Assembly: GCF_000017265.1 (NCBI RefSeq)
Contig: NC_011144.1
Coordinates: 3,264,001-3,328,000, forward strand
DNA: 64,000 bases
DNA from: Phenylobacterium zucineum HLK1
GTDB lineage: Bacteria > Pseudomonadota > Alphaproteobacteria > Caulobacterales > Caulobacteraceae
Reading direction: 5' to 3'
Position 1 is the stretch's first letter. Each line of letters starts with the position of its first letter. The position numbers were made by a program, and so were the translations under genes. The notes below the pieces were generated by a model. The model was not told the DNA's origin and ran no database searches. It saw only the letters and a program-made list of their open reading frames with translations. Positions 27,317-37,783 of the stretch are shown one piece after another.

Positions 27317-27817
27317 TCAGCGCGGCCGCACCGGCCCCGACAGCGCCACGTCGGCGAAGCGCAGGGCCAGCACCCGCGCGCGGTCCACCGGCCCCGGCAT
27401 CACCGCGTCGGGCGCGCCCTCGAATCCGAAGCGGGCGAAATAGGGCGGATCGCCCACCAGCAGCACCGCGGCCTCGCCCGCTGCCTTCGCCGCCGCGCAG
27501 GCGCGCTGGACCAGCAGGCCGCCGACCCCGCCGCTCTGCAGCTCGGGCTCGACCGCGAGAGGCCCCAGGAACACCACAGGCGTTTCGCCCACGTTCACCC
27601 GCCACATCCGCACCACCCCGGCCAGCCGGCCGTCCTCACGGGCGCAGAACGACAGCTCGGGGGCGAAGTCGGCGAACTCGCGCACCCGCTCGGACGACTT
27701 GGCCAGGCGGCCGGGGCCGAAGGCGCGGTCCAGCAGCGCCTCGATGAGCGCGGCGTCGGCGGGGTCTTCAGGGGTCAGGACAGGCGCCGGCGGCGGCGCG
27801 CAGGGTTCGGCGGACAT
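27317..27817 (-). CDS. GNAT acetyltransferase, YhbS-like
   Basis: A 166-residue N-acetyltransferase. The acetyl-CoA loop region is FLGPLAVEPELQSGGVGGLL in sense (about 83-101), where the usual Q/RxxGxG motif appears as QSGGVGG. YFARFGFEGA near the C-terminus is typical of the YhbS-like subgroup. Substrate not predictable. It diverges from the MFS transporter gene over a 213-base intergenic region. Confidence 0.82.
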   Translation of the reverse strand: MSAEPCAPPPAPVLTPEDPADAALIEALLDRAFGPGRLAKSSERVREFADFAPELSFCAREDGRLAGVVRMWRVNVGETPVVFLGPLAVEPELQSGGVGGLLVQRACAAAKAAGEAAVLLVGDPPYFARFGFEGAPDAVMPGPVDRARVLALRFADVALSGPVRPR

Positions 27818-28030
27818 TTCGGGCGGAATCTCGAGATGCGGGGCTGACGACGGCGGCCGGGCGGCTTCAATGCCGGGCCGGCGGGAAGGTTCATGGCGCT
27901 AGGCGCGCGGACGTCGTCGCATCTCGGGGCCCTCCGGGCCGTGGAAGAGAGCCGCGCACATAGGGCCGGCCGCCCCCCTCGTCAACGAGATTGCCCGCCG
28001 GCCCGACGCAGGGCAGCTTCCGCTGCGCCC

Positions 28031-29284
28031 ATGGCCGACGTCCCGCCCGAACCGTCCCCCTCCGCCCGCGAGCTGCTGGGCCATCGGGACTACGTCTTCT
28101 TCTGGGGCTCGCGCTGGGCCGGCGCCTTCGCCGCCCAGATCCAGTCGGTGGCCATGGGCTGGCACATGTACGTGCTGGCGCGCGAGACCCGCTCGGTCGA
28201 GGAGAGCGCCTTCCTCGTCGGCATGATCGGCCTGGCCGCCTTCCTGCCGGTGCTGCTGCTCACCCTGCCGGCCGGCGAGGCCGCCGACCGCTACGACCGC
28301 CGCAAGGTGCTGCTGCTGTGCCTGACCGGCGAGATCGCCAGCGTGCTCTCCCTCGCCATCGCCACCGTCAACGGCTGGGCCTCGCCCGCCCTGCTGCTGG
28401 CCATCGCCGTGGTGTTCGGGGCAAGCCGGGCCTTCTTCGCCCCGGCCAACACCGCGCTTGGGCCCATGCTGGTGCCGCGCCGCCTGCTGCCGCGCGCCAT
28501 CGCCTGGAACTCGCTGGCCTGGCAGACCGCCTCCATCGCCGGGCCGGCGGCGGGGGGCTTCCTGCTCGCCCACGCGCCCCAGACGGCCTACTTCACCACC
28601 TTCGGGCTGTACGCCCTGGCGATGGTGTTCGTCGCCTCGATCCGCGGGAACACCCGGCCCGAGGTGAACCCCGGCTCGCGCTGGCAGCTGATGAAGGAGG
28701 GCCTGGCCTACGTCTGGCGCCAGAAGATCGTCTTCGGCGCCATCTCCCTCGACCTGTTCGCCGTTCTGCTGGGCGGGGCGACGGCCCTGCTGCCGGTGTT
28801 CGCCCGCGACGTGCTGCACGTGGGCTCGGAGGGCTTCGGCGTGCTGCGGGCCTCGCCGGCCATCGGCGCGACCCTGGTGGCCCTGTGGCTCGCCGCCAAT
28901 CCCCTGCGCCGCTACGCCGGCGGCTTCATGTTCGCGGGCGTGGCGGTGTTCGGCGCGGCCACCGTCGTGTTCGGCCTCTCCAAGGCCATGTGGCTGTCGG
29001 TGGCGGCCCTGATCGTGCTCGGCGGCGCCGACATGCTCAGCGTCTACGTGCGCCAGACCCTGGTCCAGCTCGTCACCCCCGACCAGATGCGCGGCCGGGT
29101 GGCGGCGGTCTCATCGGTGTTCATCGGCGCCTCCAACGAGCTGGGCGAGTTCGAGAGCGGCGTCGTCGCCCGCATCCTCGGCCCCGTGGGCGCGGCGGTG
29201 TTCGGCGGGACGGGCGCGATGATCGTCACCGCTCTCTGGGCCAAACTGTTCCCCGACCTGCGCCGCGCCGACCGGCTGGAGTAG
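28031..29284 (+). CDS. MFS transporter, MFS_3/EntS-like exporter
   Basis: A 417-residue major facilitator transporter with 12 transmembrane helices. The opening RDYVFFWGSRWAGAFAAQIQ and the motif A variant GEAADRYDRRKVL between helices 2 and 3 place it in the MFS_3 group with enterobactin exporter EntS. Exporters of siderophores or drugs are the usual guess, but nothing nearby defines a substrate. The ATG at 28031 is used because the family N-terminus starts here; the open frame extends upstream without similarity. Confidence 0.88.
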   Translation: MADVPPEPSPSARELLGHRDYVFFWGSRWAGAFAAQIQSVAMGWHMYVLARETRSVEESAFLVGMIGLAAFLPVLLLTLPAGEAADRYDRRKVLLLCLTGEIASVLSLAIATVNGWASPALLLAIAVVFGASRAFFAPANTALGPMLVPRRLLPRAIAWNSLAWQTASIAGPAAGGFLLAHAPQTAYFTTFGLYALAMVFVASIRGNTRPEVNPGSRWQLMKEGLAYVWRQKIVFGAISLDLFAVLLGGATALLPVFARDVLHVGSEGFGVLRASPAIGATLVALWLAANPLRRYAGGFMFAGVAVFGAATVVFGLSKAMWLSVAALIVLGGADMLSVYVRQTLVQLVTPDQMRGRVAAVSSVFIGASNELGEFESGVVARILGPVGAAVFGGTGAMIVTALWAKLFPDLRRADRLE

Positions 29285-29287
29285 CCG

Positions 29288-29902
29288 CTACAGCCGGTGG
29301 ACCCGCCGCCACTCCTCGGCGGTCATCTCCCAGTACAGCGAGCGCCGGGTCGTCCCGTCGGGCCGCACGGCCTCGCGCTCGCCCATCGGCCGGAAGCCCG
29401 CCGCCTCGATCAGCTTCGCCGAGCGGACGTTGTCCAGGGCCGCGGTCAGGCACATCAGCCGCACGCCGAGCCGTTGGAAGATCCAGCCGAAGGTGTGGGC
29501 CGCCCCGCTGCCGCCCTGGCCGCGCCCCTGCAGGTCGGCGCGCATCGCCCCGGCCAGCTCGGCCGAGGCCCGCTCGGGCCAGACGGTGATCATGGAATAG
29601 CCCGCGACCTCGCCGGCCGGGTCGAGGTTCACCACCAGCAGCCCCTCGCCGGCCAGCGCCCTGGCCTGGGCCTCGGCGACCCAGCGGGTGACGCTGTCCT
29701 CGGTGATCGGCCGCGGCAGGTCGTACAGCGGCGCCGAGACCTGCGGGTCCGACAGCAGCGCCAGGAGGCCGGGGACGTGCTCCATCCCGGCCCGTACGCG
29801 CCCTGGGCCCGGTTCGGCGACGTCGGCCGTGCGCACCGCCTGCCGGATCGCCGCGGCCTCGGCGTCAGAGGCGTGCAGCACCGTCTTGGGCGGGGCGCTC
29901 AT
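29288..29902 (-). CDS. GNAT acetyltransferase, RimJ/RimL-like
   Basis: A 204-residue acetyltransferase. The C-terminal half shows the RimJ-like layout: VTRWVAEAQARAL, GYSMITVWPE, GRGQGGSGAAHTFGWIFQRLG in sense (acetyl-CoA loop), TAALDNVRSAKLIEAAGF and a beta-strand SLYWEM. An N-terminal extension of about 40 residues is not part of the domain. It overlaps the next upstream GNAT gene by 4 bases (ATGA) and is last in the SDR-GNAT-GNAT operon. The acetylated substrate is unknown. Confidence 0.8.
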   Translation of the reverse strand: MSAPPKTVLHASDAEAAAIRQAVRTADVAEPGPGRVRAGMEHVPGLLALLSDPQVSAPLYDLPRPITEDSVTRWVAEAQARALAGEGLLVVNLDPAGEVAGYSMITVWPERASAELAGAMRADLQGRGQGGSGAAHTFGWIFQRLGVRLMCLTAALDNVRSAKLIEAAGFRPMGEREAVRPDGTTRRSLYWEMTAEEWRRVHRL

Positions 29903-30381
29903 GAGGCGGCGAGCCGGGTCAGGGCCTCCCCGTCCAGCCGCCGCACCGTCCAGTCGGTCATCGCCCCCGCCCCGAGGCTGTCGTAGAAGGCGATCGACGG
30001 CGCGTTCCAGTTCAGCACCGCCCATTCCAGGCGCCCGAGATCGGCCTCCACGCACCGTTGGGCCAGCCGGCGCAAGAGGGCCTTGCCGGCCCCGATCCCC
30101 CGCGCCTCGGGCCGCACGAACAGGTCCTCCAGGTAGATCCCCGCCCGGCCGCGGAAGGTCGAGTAGTTGTAGAACCACAACGCGAAGCCCACGGGGACGC
30201 CGTCCGCCTCGGCGATCTCGCAGAAGCAGCGGGGGTTCTCGCCGAACAGGTCGCGGCGGATGTCGGCCTCGGTCGCCTCCACCTCGTGCAGCAGCCGCTC
30301 GTACTCGGCCAGCTCCCGGATGAACGACAGGATGAGGGGCGCATCCCCCACCGTCGCGACGCGGATGGTCACCTGGCTCAT
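29899..30381 (-). CDS. GNAT acetyltransferase, diamine acetyltransferase-like
   Basis: A 160-residue GNAT protein close to the spermidine/spermine acetyltransferase (SAT1) subgroup: AEYERLLHEVEATEADIRRD in sense, then GFALWFYNYSTFRGRAGIYL in sense, EDLFVRPEARGIGAGKALLR in sense with the R-x-x-G-x-G acetyl-CoA loop, and LNWNAPSIAFYDSLGA. Polyamine or thialysine-type amines are likely substrates by family. It overlaps the SDR gene and the following GNAT gene by 4 bases each. Confidence 0.85.
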   Translation of the reverse strand: MSQVTIRVATVGDAPLILSFIRELAEYERLLHEVEATEADIRRDLFGENPRCFCEIAEADGVPVGFALWFYNYSTFRGRAGIYLEDLFVRPEARGIGAGKALLRRLAQRCVEADLGRLEWAVLNWNAPSIAFYDSLGAGAMTDWTVRRLDGEALTRLAAS

Positions 30382-31262
30382 GCTTGCGACGGGCTCCCGC
30401 CGCCGACGATGACGCCCGGCGGCGGCGGAATGTCCTCGGGGACGAAGAAGTCCGGCATCAGCGGCGCGGTCGGGTCGACCCGGTACTGCTCGAAATCCCG
30501 CACCCCCTCGCCGTGCAGGAAGGTGTCGTCGATCAGGAAATTGCCGCTGAACTCGCGCGCCGGCTTGACGAAGATCGCGTGCGCCGCGTCGGCCATGATC
30601 TCGGGCGTGCGGCAGGCCCGCATCCCCTCCTCCCCCGCCAGGGCGAAGCGGATCGCCGCCGTGGCGATCCCCGTGCGGGGCCACAGCGCGTTGAAGGCGA
30701 TCCCATCGGACCGGAACTCCTCGGCCATGCCCAGCACGCACATGCTCATGCCGAACTTGGCCATGGTGTAGGCCACGTGCGGCCCGAACCACTTCGGGTT
30801 CATGTCCAGCGGCGGCGACAGCATCAGCACGTGCGGATTGGCGCTGCGCTTCAGGTGCGGGATGCAGGCCTTCGAGGTCACGAACGTCCCGCGCGTGTTG
30901 ATCTGGTGCATCAGGTCGTAGCGCTTCATGTCCGTGCCCAGCGTGCCGGTGAGCTGGATGGCCGAGGCGTTGTTGACGCAGATGTCGATGCCGCCGAACC
31001 GCTGGACCGTCTGCTCGACGGCCTCCACGACATTGTCCTCGTCGCGCACGTCGACGATCAGCGGCAGGGCCTGGCCGCCGGCCCTCTCGATCTCCTCGGC
31101 GGCCGAATAGATCGTCCCGGGCAGGTGCTTGTGCGGCTCGGCGGTCTTGGCGGCGACGGCGACGTTCGCCCCGTCCCTGGCCGCCCGCAGCGCGATGGCC
31201 AGGCCGATGCCCCGGCTCGCCCCGGTGATGAACAGGGTCTTGCCCTTCAGCGTCTGCGACAT
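30378..31262 (-). CDS. SDR oxidoreductase, HSDL2-like
   Basis: A 294-residue short-chain dehydrogenase. The cofactor motif is TGASRGIGLAIAL, followed by VAVAAKTAEPHKHLPGTIYS in sense, which is the mark of the hydroxysteroid dehydrogenase-like 2 (HSDL2) subgroup. The catalytic motif YTMAKFGM (Y-x3-K) and N in CVNNASA are present. A role in fatty-acid or sterol-like substrate reduction is suggested by homologues. First gene of a coupled three-gene unit with two acetyltransferases. Confidence 0.87.
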   Translation of the reverse strand: MSQTLKGKTLFITGASRGIGLAIALRAARDGANVAVAAKTAEPHKHLPGTIYSAAEEIERAGGQALPLIVDVRDEDNVVEAVEQTVQRFGGIDICVNNASAIQLTGTLGTDMKRYDLMHQINTRGTFVTSKACIPHLKRSANPHVLMLSPPLDMNPKWFGPHVAYTMAKFGMSMCVLGMAEEFRSDGIAFNALWPRTGIATAAIRFALAGEEGMRACRTPEIMADAAHAIFVKPAREFSGNFLIDDTFLHGEGVRDFEQYRVDPTAPLMPDFFVPEDIPPPPGVIVGGGSPSQA

Positions 31263-31347
31263 GTCTGGTGCTCCCGTCGCCGAACCTTAGCCATTCCGTC
31301 CGGCGCAGGAGAACCCCTTCCCGCGCCGCTTCGCGCCGCGCCCCCGC

Positions 31348-32412
31348 CTACGCCGCCCGGTACCAGTCGATCCCCTCGGCGTCCCGCTTGCGCACCGCCA
31401 GGCCCCGGCCGATCAGGCAGGAGAGGTGCGCCAGGCTCTCGCCCGTCGCCAGCCCGAGCAGCTCGGGGCCGATCGGCCGGCGGAACAGCACGTGGAAGAC
31501 GTCCACCACCCGCCGCGGCTCGGCGAGCTCTGCGGCCAGCCGCTTCAGGCCCCGCTCGTGACCGGCGATAAGGTGGTCGAGCCGCGCGTGCAGGCCGTGG
31601 AACGGCTCGTTGTGGGCCGGCAACACCAGGACGTCGTCCGGCACCCGCGCCTTGATCCGGGCCAGCGAGTCCAGCCAGTCGCTCAAGGGGTCGGCCTCGG
31701 GCTCGGTGGGGAACAGCGAGACGTTCGACGAGATCTTCGGCAGCACCTGATCGCCCGAGATCATCAGCTTCAGGTCCCGGCAGTAGAGCGAGGCGTGCTC
31801 GGGACTGTGGCCGGAGCCGACCACCACCTCCCAGTCGTGGCCGCCGATCTCGATCCGCTCGCCGTCGGTCAGGCGCCGGAAGCTGTCGGGCAGCACGTGC
31901 AGGCCGCGGCCGAAGCCGCCGAACTTGGCCTTGTACTGGTCGAGGGCGTCCTCGTCCCAGCCGGCGGCCTTGTAGAACCGCAGCGCCACCTCCGGCGCCT
32001 CGCGGCCGGTGTCCAAGGCGAGCGACCGGCAGGTCACGAACTCCAGGCGCGTGATCCAAAGCTGGCAGTCGAACTTGCGGGTCAGCCAGCCGGCCATGCC
32101 GATGTGGTCGGGATGCATGTGGGTGACGAACACCCGCGTCACCGGCCGTCCCTCCAGCGGCCCGACGAAGGCCGCGCGCCAGCCGTCGCGGGTCGCCACC
32201 CCGCCCATGCCGGTGTCGACGATGGCCCAGCCCTCTCCCTCGCGGATCGCCCAGACGTTGATGAAGCCCAGGGGGCCGCCCAGCGGCATGCGCAGCCACT
32301 TCACGCCCGGCGCCACGTCCACCGCCTCGCCGGTCTGCGGGACGGTCTCGAAGGGATAAGTCAGCCTGGGCCGCGGAAGGTCCGCCGCCGTTTCCTCGAT
32401 GCCGTCGCGCAC
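31348..32412 (-). CDS. MBL-fold metallohydrolase
   Basis: A 354-residue protein of the metallo-beta-lactamase superfamily. Zinc ligands are visible in THMHPDHIGM (HxHxDH), HSPEHAS and a later histidine region LPAHNEP. The C-terminal third adds a helical domain with HLSCLIGRGLAVRK, as in glyoxalase II-like/DUF-type hydrolases. The start is GTG at 32412. A MarR gene lies 52 bases upstream on the same strand, suggesting a regulator-enzyme pair. Substrate unknown. Confidence 0.85.
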   Translation of the reverse strand: MRDGIEETAADLPRPRLTYPFETVPQTGEAVDVAPGVKWLRMPLGGPLGFINVWAIREGEGWAIVDTGMGGVATRDGWRAAFVGPLEGRPVTRVFVTHMHPDHIGMAGWLTRKFDCQLWITRLEFVTCRSLALDTGREAPEVALRFYKAAGWDEDALDQYKAKFGGFGRGLHVLPDSFRRLTDGERIEIGGHDWEVVVGSGHSPEHASLYCRDLKLMISGDQVLPKISSNVSLFPTEPEADPLSDWLDSLARIKARVPDDVLVLPAHNEPFHGLHARLDHLIAGHERGLKRLAAELAEPRRVVDVFHVLFRRPIGPELLGLATGESLAHLSCLIGRGLAVRKRDAEGIDWYRAA

Positions 32413-32464
32413 GCCCGAACTCCTGTTTTCCGTAGTGTCCGCCGGCTTCCCCTGCGGAGCGCAA

Positions 32465-32911
32465 TCAGCCCTGTTCCGTCATCCAGACCCGCAGGGCGCG
32501 AAGGAACGGCAGGGCCTCGCGGAACTCCTTCTGGGTGAAGGCCTCGCGCAGCTTCTCCATCTTGGGTCGGATCGCCGCCATGGAGCGGCCATAGGCTTCG
32601 CGCCCCAGGGCCGTCATCCGCACGCGCTTCTTGCGTCGGTCGGCGCCGCACGGTTCCAGGACGATCAGCGCCATGGCCTCCAGCCGCTGCAGGGTGTTGG
32701 TGATCGCCCCCGGCGTCATCTGCAAGGCCGTGGCGATCCGCGCCGGCGTCAGGTCCTCGCCCCGCCGGGCGATAAGGTTCAGCACTTCGAACTGCGGATA
32801 GCTGAGCCCCACCGGCAGGCAGCCGCCGATCACCGTGCGCACCCCGTGCTCGATCATGCTGATCTCGTCGAACACCTGGACTTCCGGGTGCTCCTCGACC
32901 ACCGCCGCCAT
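32465..32911 (-). CDS. MarR-family transcriptional regulator
   Basis: A 148-residue winged-helix regulator. The DNA-binding region ARIATALQMTPGAITNTLQR in sense (about 56-75) and the wing CGADRRKKRVRMTALGREAY in sense fit MarR. It is upstream of, and co-oriented with, the metallohydrolase gene, which it likely controls along with itself. A perfect palindrome CTGAAGCTTCAG lies 19 bases upstream of its start codon. Confidence 0.85.
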   Translation of the reverse strand: MAAVVEEHPEVQVFDEISMIEHGVRTVIGGCLPVGLSYPQFEVLNLIARRGEDLTPARIATALQMTPGAITNTLQRLEAMALIVLEPCGADRRKKRVRMTALGREAYGRSMAAIRPKMEKLREAFTQKEFREALPFLRALRVWMTEQG

Positions 32912-32930
32912 CCGCCGATCCCTCCGCCCA

Positions 32931-32942
32931 CTGAAGCTTCAG
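32931..32942. promoter_or_regulatory. Candidate operator upstream of MarR gene
   Basis: CTGAAGCTTCAG is a perfect 12-bp palindrome 19 bases before the MarR start, in an AT-richer patch (ATTTTAGCATTCG nearby) that probably contains the promoter. MarR proteins bind palindromes of this size to repress their own operon. Confidence 0.4.
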
Positions 32943-33064
32943 GATTTTAGCATTCGCGCGGAAACGCAAGATATTCGTTCGATGTTGAAGGACTGGGGCC
33001 GCCATCTCCCTCCTCCTCGCGCCCTCGTCGTGGGCCGGGATGACGAACCGGAGGGTGGCGCGCC

Positions 33065-33502
33065 CTAGAGCCCCGCGAGCGGATCGCGGCCGGTCTGTTG
33101 GGCGGTCTCCAGCGTCCAGGTCTCCAGCACCGCCGCCACGGCGTCCCGCGCCTTGGCCAGCGCCGGATGCACGGGACAGTCCTCGACCGTGGGGCAGGTC
33201 TCGCATGGCCGATAGGCGGTCTTGGACGCGCAGGGCGCCAGCGCCAGCGGCCCGTCCAGGGCGCGGATCACGTCGGCGAAACTGATCTCAGAGGCCGGCC
33301 GCGCCAGCCGGTAGCCGCCGAAGCGCCCGCGCGTGCTGACCAGCAGCTGGCGGCGCTTCAGCTCCAGCAGGATGGCTTCCAGGAACTTGCGCGGCGTCGC
33401 CGCCGCCTCGGCGATCTCGGCGATGGCCGCGGGTCGCCCGTCGGTGCGGCCGGCGAGGTGGACGAGCGCCCGGAGCGCATAGCGTGACCGCTGCGACAGC
33501 AT
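33065..33502 (-). CDS. Rrf2-family regulator, putative Fe-S type
   Basis: A 145-residue Rrf2 protein, with MLSQRSRYALRALVHLA at the start, the recognition helix ATPRKFLEAILLELKR and the wing STRGRFGGYRLARP. Four cysteines follow in a PCASKT-YRPCETC-DCPVH arrangement (about 92-111), which resembles the three-cysteine cluster site of IscR/NsrR/RirA. It may sense iron-sulfur status or nitric oxide. No suf or isc genes are near. Its upstream gap of 81 bases holds a 24-bp palindrome. Confidence 0.85.
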   Translation of the reverse strand: MLSQRSRYALRALVHLAGRTDGRPAAIAEIAEAAATPRKFLEAILLELKRRQLLVSTRGRFGGYRLARPASEISFADVIRALDGPLALAPCASKTAYRPCETCPTVEDCPVHPALAKARDAVAAVLETWTLETAQQTGRDPLAGL

Positions 33503-33518
33503 GGCTTGCTTCCGTAGA

Positions 33519-33542
33519 GGCTGGCGCCGCGCGGCGCCAGCC
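33519..33542. terminator. 24-bp perfect palindrome before rrf2-like gene
   Basis: GGCTGGCGCCGC (33519-33530) and GCGGCGCCAGCC (33531-33542) form a perfect palindrome with no spacer, between the stop of the DUF885 gene and the start of the Rrf2 gene. No T-run follows. It could be a terminator of the DUF885 gene, a leader hairpin, or an Rrf2 autoregulatory operator. Confidence 0.45.
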
Positions 33543-33583
33543 CTCCCCGCCTAGTCCGGCGACCTATGAGAGCCCGGACGGGC

Positions 33584-35401
33584 TCAGGCCGCCTTCCGCG
33601 CCGCGGCCCAGCGGCGCACGCGGCTCTCCAGCACCGGCAGCGGCAGCGAGCCGGCGCCCAGCACCACGTCGTGGAAGCCTTTCAGGTCGAAGCGCGGCCC
33701 CAGCTCGCGCTTGGCCTCCTCGCGCAGGGCCAGGATCTTCACCATGCCCACCTTGTACGAGGTCGCCTGCCCCGGCATCACGAAGTAGCGGCGGATCTCC
33801 GAGCGGATCTTGCCCAGCGGCTGCGGCGAGTTCGCGCTGTAGAAGTCCAGCGCCTGCTGCTCGCTCCAGCCCTTGGCGTGGATGCCGGTATCCACCACCA
33901 GCCGGATCGCCCGCCAGATCTCGCGGCCCAGCCGGCCGAAGTCGCTGTAGGGGTCCTGGTACTGGCCGGCCTCCTTGGCCAGCAGCTCCACGTAGAGCCC
34001 CCAGCCCTCGATGTAGGCGCCGTAGCCGTACTGGCCGCGGAACGCGGGCGTTCCGGTCATCTCCTGGGCCAGCATGATCTGCATGTGATGGCCCGGCCAG
34101 CCCTCGTGGTAGCTGGTGCCCTCGATCTCGTAGATCGGGGTCGCCCGCGTATCGGCCAGGTGGACGTAGTAGATCCCCGGCCGCGAGCCGTCCGGCGCGC
34201 CCGAGCTGTAGTGCGCCGCCCCGCCCGGCTCCTCGCGGAAGCTCTCGACGCGCTTGACGATCAGGTCGGTCTTCGGGATGCGCCCGAAGTAGGCCGGCAG
34301 CTTGGCCTTCATCGCCGCGAGGTAGTCCTCGGCCATCTTCAGGTACTGCGCCCGGCCGGCGTCGGTGTTCGGCACGTAGAACCGGTCGTCCGTCCGCAGG
34401 TGGACGAAGAACTCCTCCAGCGTGCCGGAAAAGCCGATCTTGGCCTTCAGCGTCTCCATCTCGCCGCGGATGCGCTTGACCTCGGCCAGGCCCAGCTCGT
34501 GGATCTGGTCGGCGGTCATGTCCGTGGTCGTCTGCAGGCGCAGCATGGCGTTGTAGAACGCCGCCCCCTCGGGGAGCGCCCCGGCGCCCTGCGGCTCGGG
34601 CGAGGCGCTGGCCGCATCCGCCTCCAGCCAGGCGGCCAGCCGGTCGTAGGCCGGCTTCATCTTCGCGGTCATCGCTTCCGACAGCGCCCGGGTCAGCCGC
34701 TCGGCCTCGGCGGGCGGCAGGTTCAGCGCCGCGATCTTCGCCTTGCCGTCGGCGAACAGGGCCGAATCCTTGCCGCCCCCCTCGTTTCCGGCGAACGGCG
34801 CGCCGGTCGTCAGGCGACGGACCTCGGTGAGCGACTGCTCGTAGGCGAACCTGGGCATCCGCACGCCCTTCGCCGCCGACGCCTGCGCCTGCGCCAGCTG
34901 CTGGTCGATCACCCCCGCGATCGCACCCACGCGGGCGACGTAGGCCTGCATGTCGGCGGGCGTATCCACCCGGTGCTGGTTGATCATGAAGTTGGGCAGG
35001 CCGGTGTGCGGCCCGTTGCGGTCGAAGATGTAGCCGTGGCCGCGCCAGCGCACCTGCGTCTCGGCCCGGTCCAGCTCCAGGGCCCACATCTCGAACGAGG
35101 TGCGCGCATCCTCCGAGAGCTTGGCGGGGTCGAAGCGCCGCTTCATCTCCGCCACGCTCGCGCGGCGCCAGGCGAGCTCGCGCTGCGCGGCCGCGTCGCT
35201 GCGGTCGGTCAGGCGGTCGTACTGCTCCTTGCGGCCCAGGCGGGTCAGCCGCTCGGGGTCCATCTGCAGCTCTTTCTCGAACTCGGCGTCGAGGAAGGCG
35301 GTGAGCTGGCGGTCCAGGTCCGAGCCCTGCGCCCGCGCCGCGAGGGGAACCAGCCCCAGCGCCGCCACGCCCAATCCGAAGTCACGCCGGGAAAGCCGCA
35401 T
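33584..35401 (-). CDS. Tat-exported DUF885 protein
   Basis: A 605-residue exported protein. The N-terminus has a twin-arginine signal (LSRRDFGLGVAALG, about 3-16, cleavage near ARAQGS). The mature part belongs to DUF885, a helical zinc metallopeptidase-like family. It contains the HExxH-like HEGWPGHH motif, with YEIEGTSYHEGWPGHHMQIM in sense (about 415-435), and the C-terminal SYKVGMVKIL. Family members are thought to be carboxypeptidase-like enzymes of the periplasm or envelope. The ATG at 35401 fits the signal peptide; the open frame extends far upstream by chance. Confidence 0.85.
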   Translation of the reverse strand: MRLSRRDFGLGVAALGLVPLAARAQGSDLDRQLTAFLDAEFEKELQMDPERLTRLGRKEQYDRLTDRSDAAAQRELAWRRASVAEMKRRFDPAKLSEDARTSFEMWALELDRAETQVRWRGHGYIFDRNGPHTGLPNFMINQHRVDTPADMQAYVARVGAIAGVIDQQLAQAQASAAKGVRMPRFAYEQSLTEVRRLTTGAPFAGNEGGGKDSALFADGKAKIAALNLPPAEAERLTRALSEAMTAKMKPAYDRLAAWLEADAASASPEPQGAGALPEGAAFYNAMLRLQTTTDMTADQIHELGLAEVKRIRGEMETLKAKIGFSGTLEEFFVHLRTDDRFYVPNTDAGRAQYLKMAEDYLAAMKAKLPAYFGRIPKTDLIVKRVESFREEPGGAAHYSSGAPDGSRPGIYYVHLADTRATPIYEIEGTSYHEGWPGHHMQIMLAQEMTGTPAFRGQYGYGAYIEGWGLYVELLAKEAGQYQDPYSDFGRLGREIWRAIRLVVDTGIHAKGWSEQQALDFYSANSPQPLGKIRSEIRRYFVMPGQATSYKVGMVKILALREEAKRELGPRFDLKGFHDVVLGAGSLPLPVLESRVRRWAAARKAA

Positions 35402-35510
35402 GCGGAGGAATCCTTTCACTGAAACGGCGCGCACCTTAGCCGCCTTCACCCCCCTCGCGTCCAGCCGCCGCCTGCTGCTTCGGGGCTTGAGGATCCAAAC
35501 GGCGAGCGCC

Positions 35511-35696
35511 CCCCTCCTCCCCCATCGGGGGAGGGGAACCCACGGTTCGCCTTCCGGCGAACCGCGACCAAAAGAGATCCGGGTCGCGAGCGACCCGGTG
35601 GGCGGTGGAGGGGGCCGGCCCCATCCGCCGAGCTTCCGGCAAGCCCCCACCACCATGCTGCGCATGGTCCCCCTCCCCCGACGGGGGAGGAGGGGT
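35511..35696. repeat. Dispersed palindromic intergenic element, copy B
   Basis: This occupies most of the 341-base gap between gdhA and the DUF885 gene (35402-35742). It starts with a hairpin CCTCCCCC-ATC-GGGGGAGG and closes with CCCTCCCCC-GAC-GGGGGAGG. The second half repeats copy A at 23551 almost base for base (GCGGTGGAGGG, CCCCATCCGCC, CCGGCAAGCCC, CACCACCATGCTGCGCATGG). The first half adds a nested hairpin TTCGCC...GGCGAA and a GGGTCGC-GAGC-GACCC stem absent from copy A. The rest of the gap shows nothing else. Confidence 0.7.
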
Positions 35697-35742
35697 TGGC
35701 CGGCCGCTCCCCCAAGGGCCGGCCCGAACGGCAGGATCCTCG

Positions 35743-37779
<2,037 letters not shown>

Positions 37780-37783
<4 letters not shown>

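Noticed and set aside
27818..28030. Long inverted repeat CGAGATGC...GCATCTCG in the GNAT/MFS gap
   Set aside because: The arms (27832-27839 and 27919-27926) are 79 bases apart with no extended pairing; probably chance.
33564..35422. Long open frames on both strands over the DUF885 gene
   Set aside because: Only the minus-strand frame ending at 33584 has a Tat signal and the DUF885 HEGWPGHH motif; the others are shadows.
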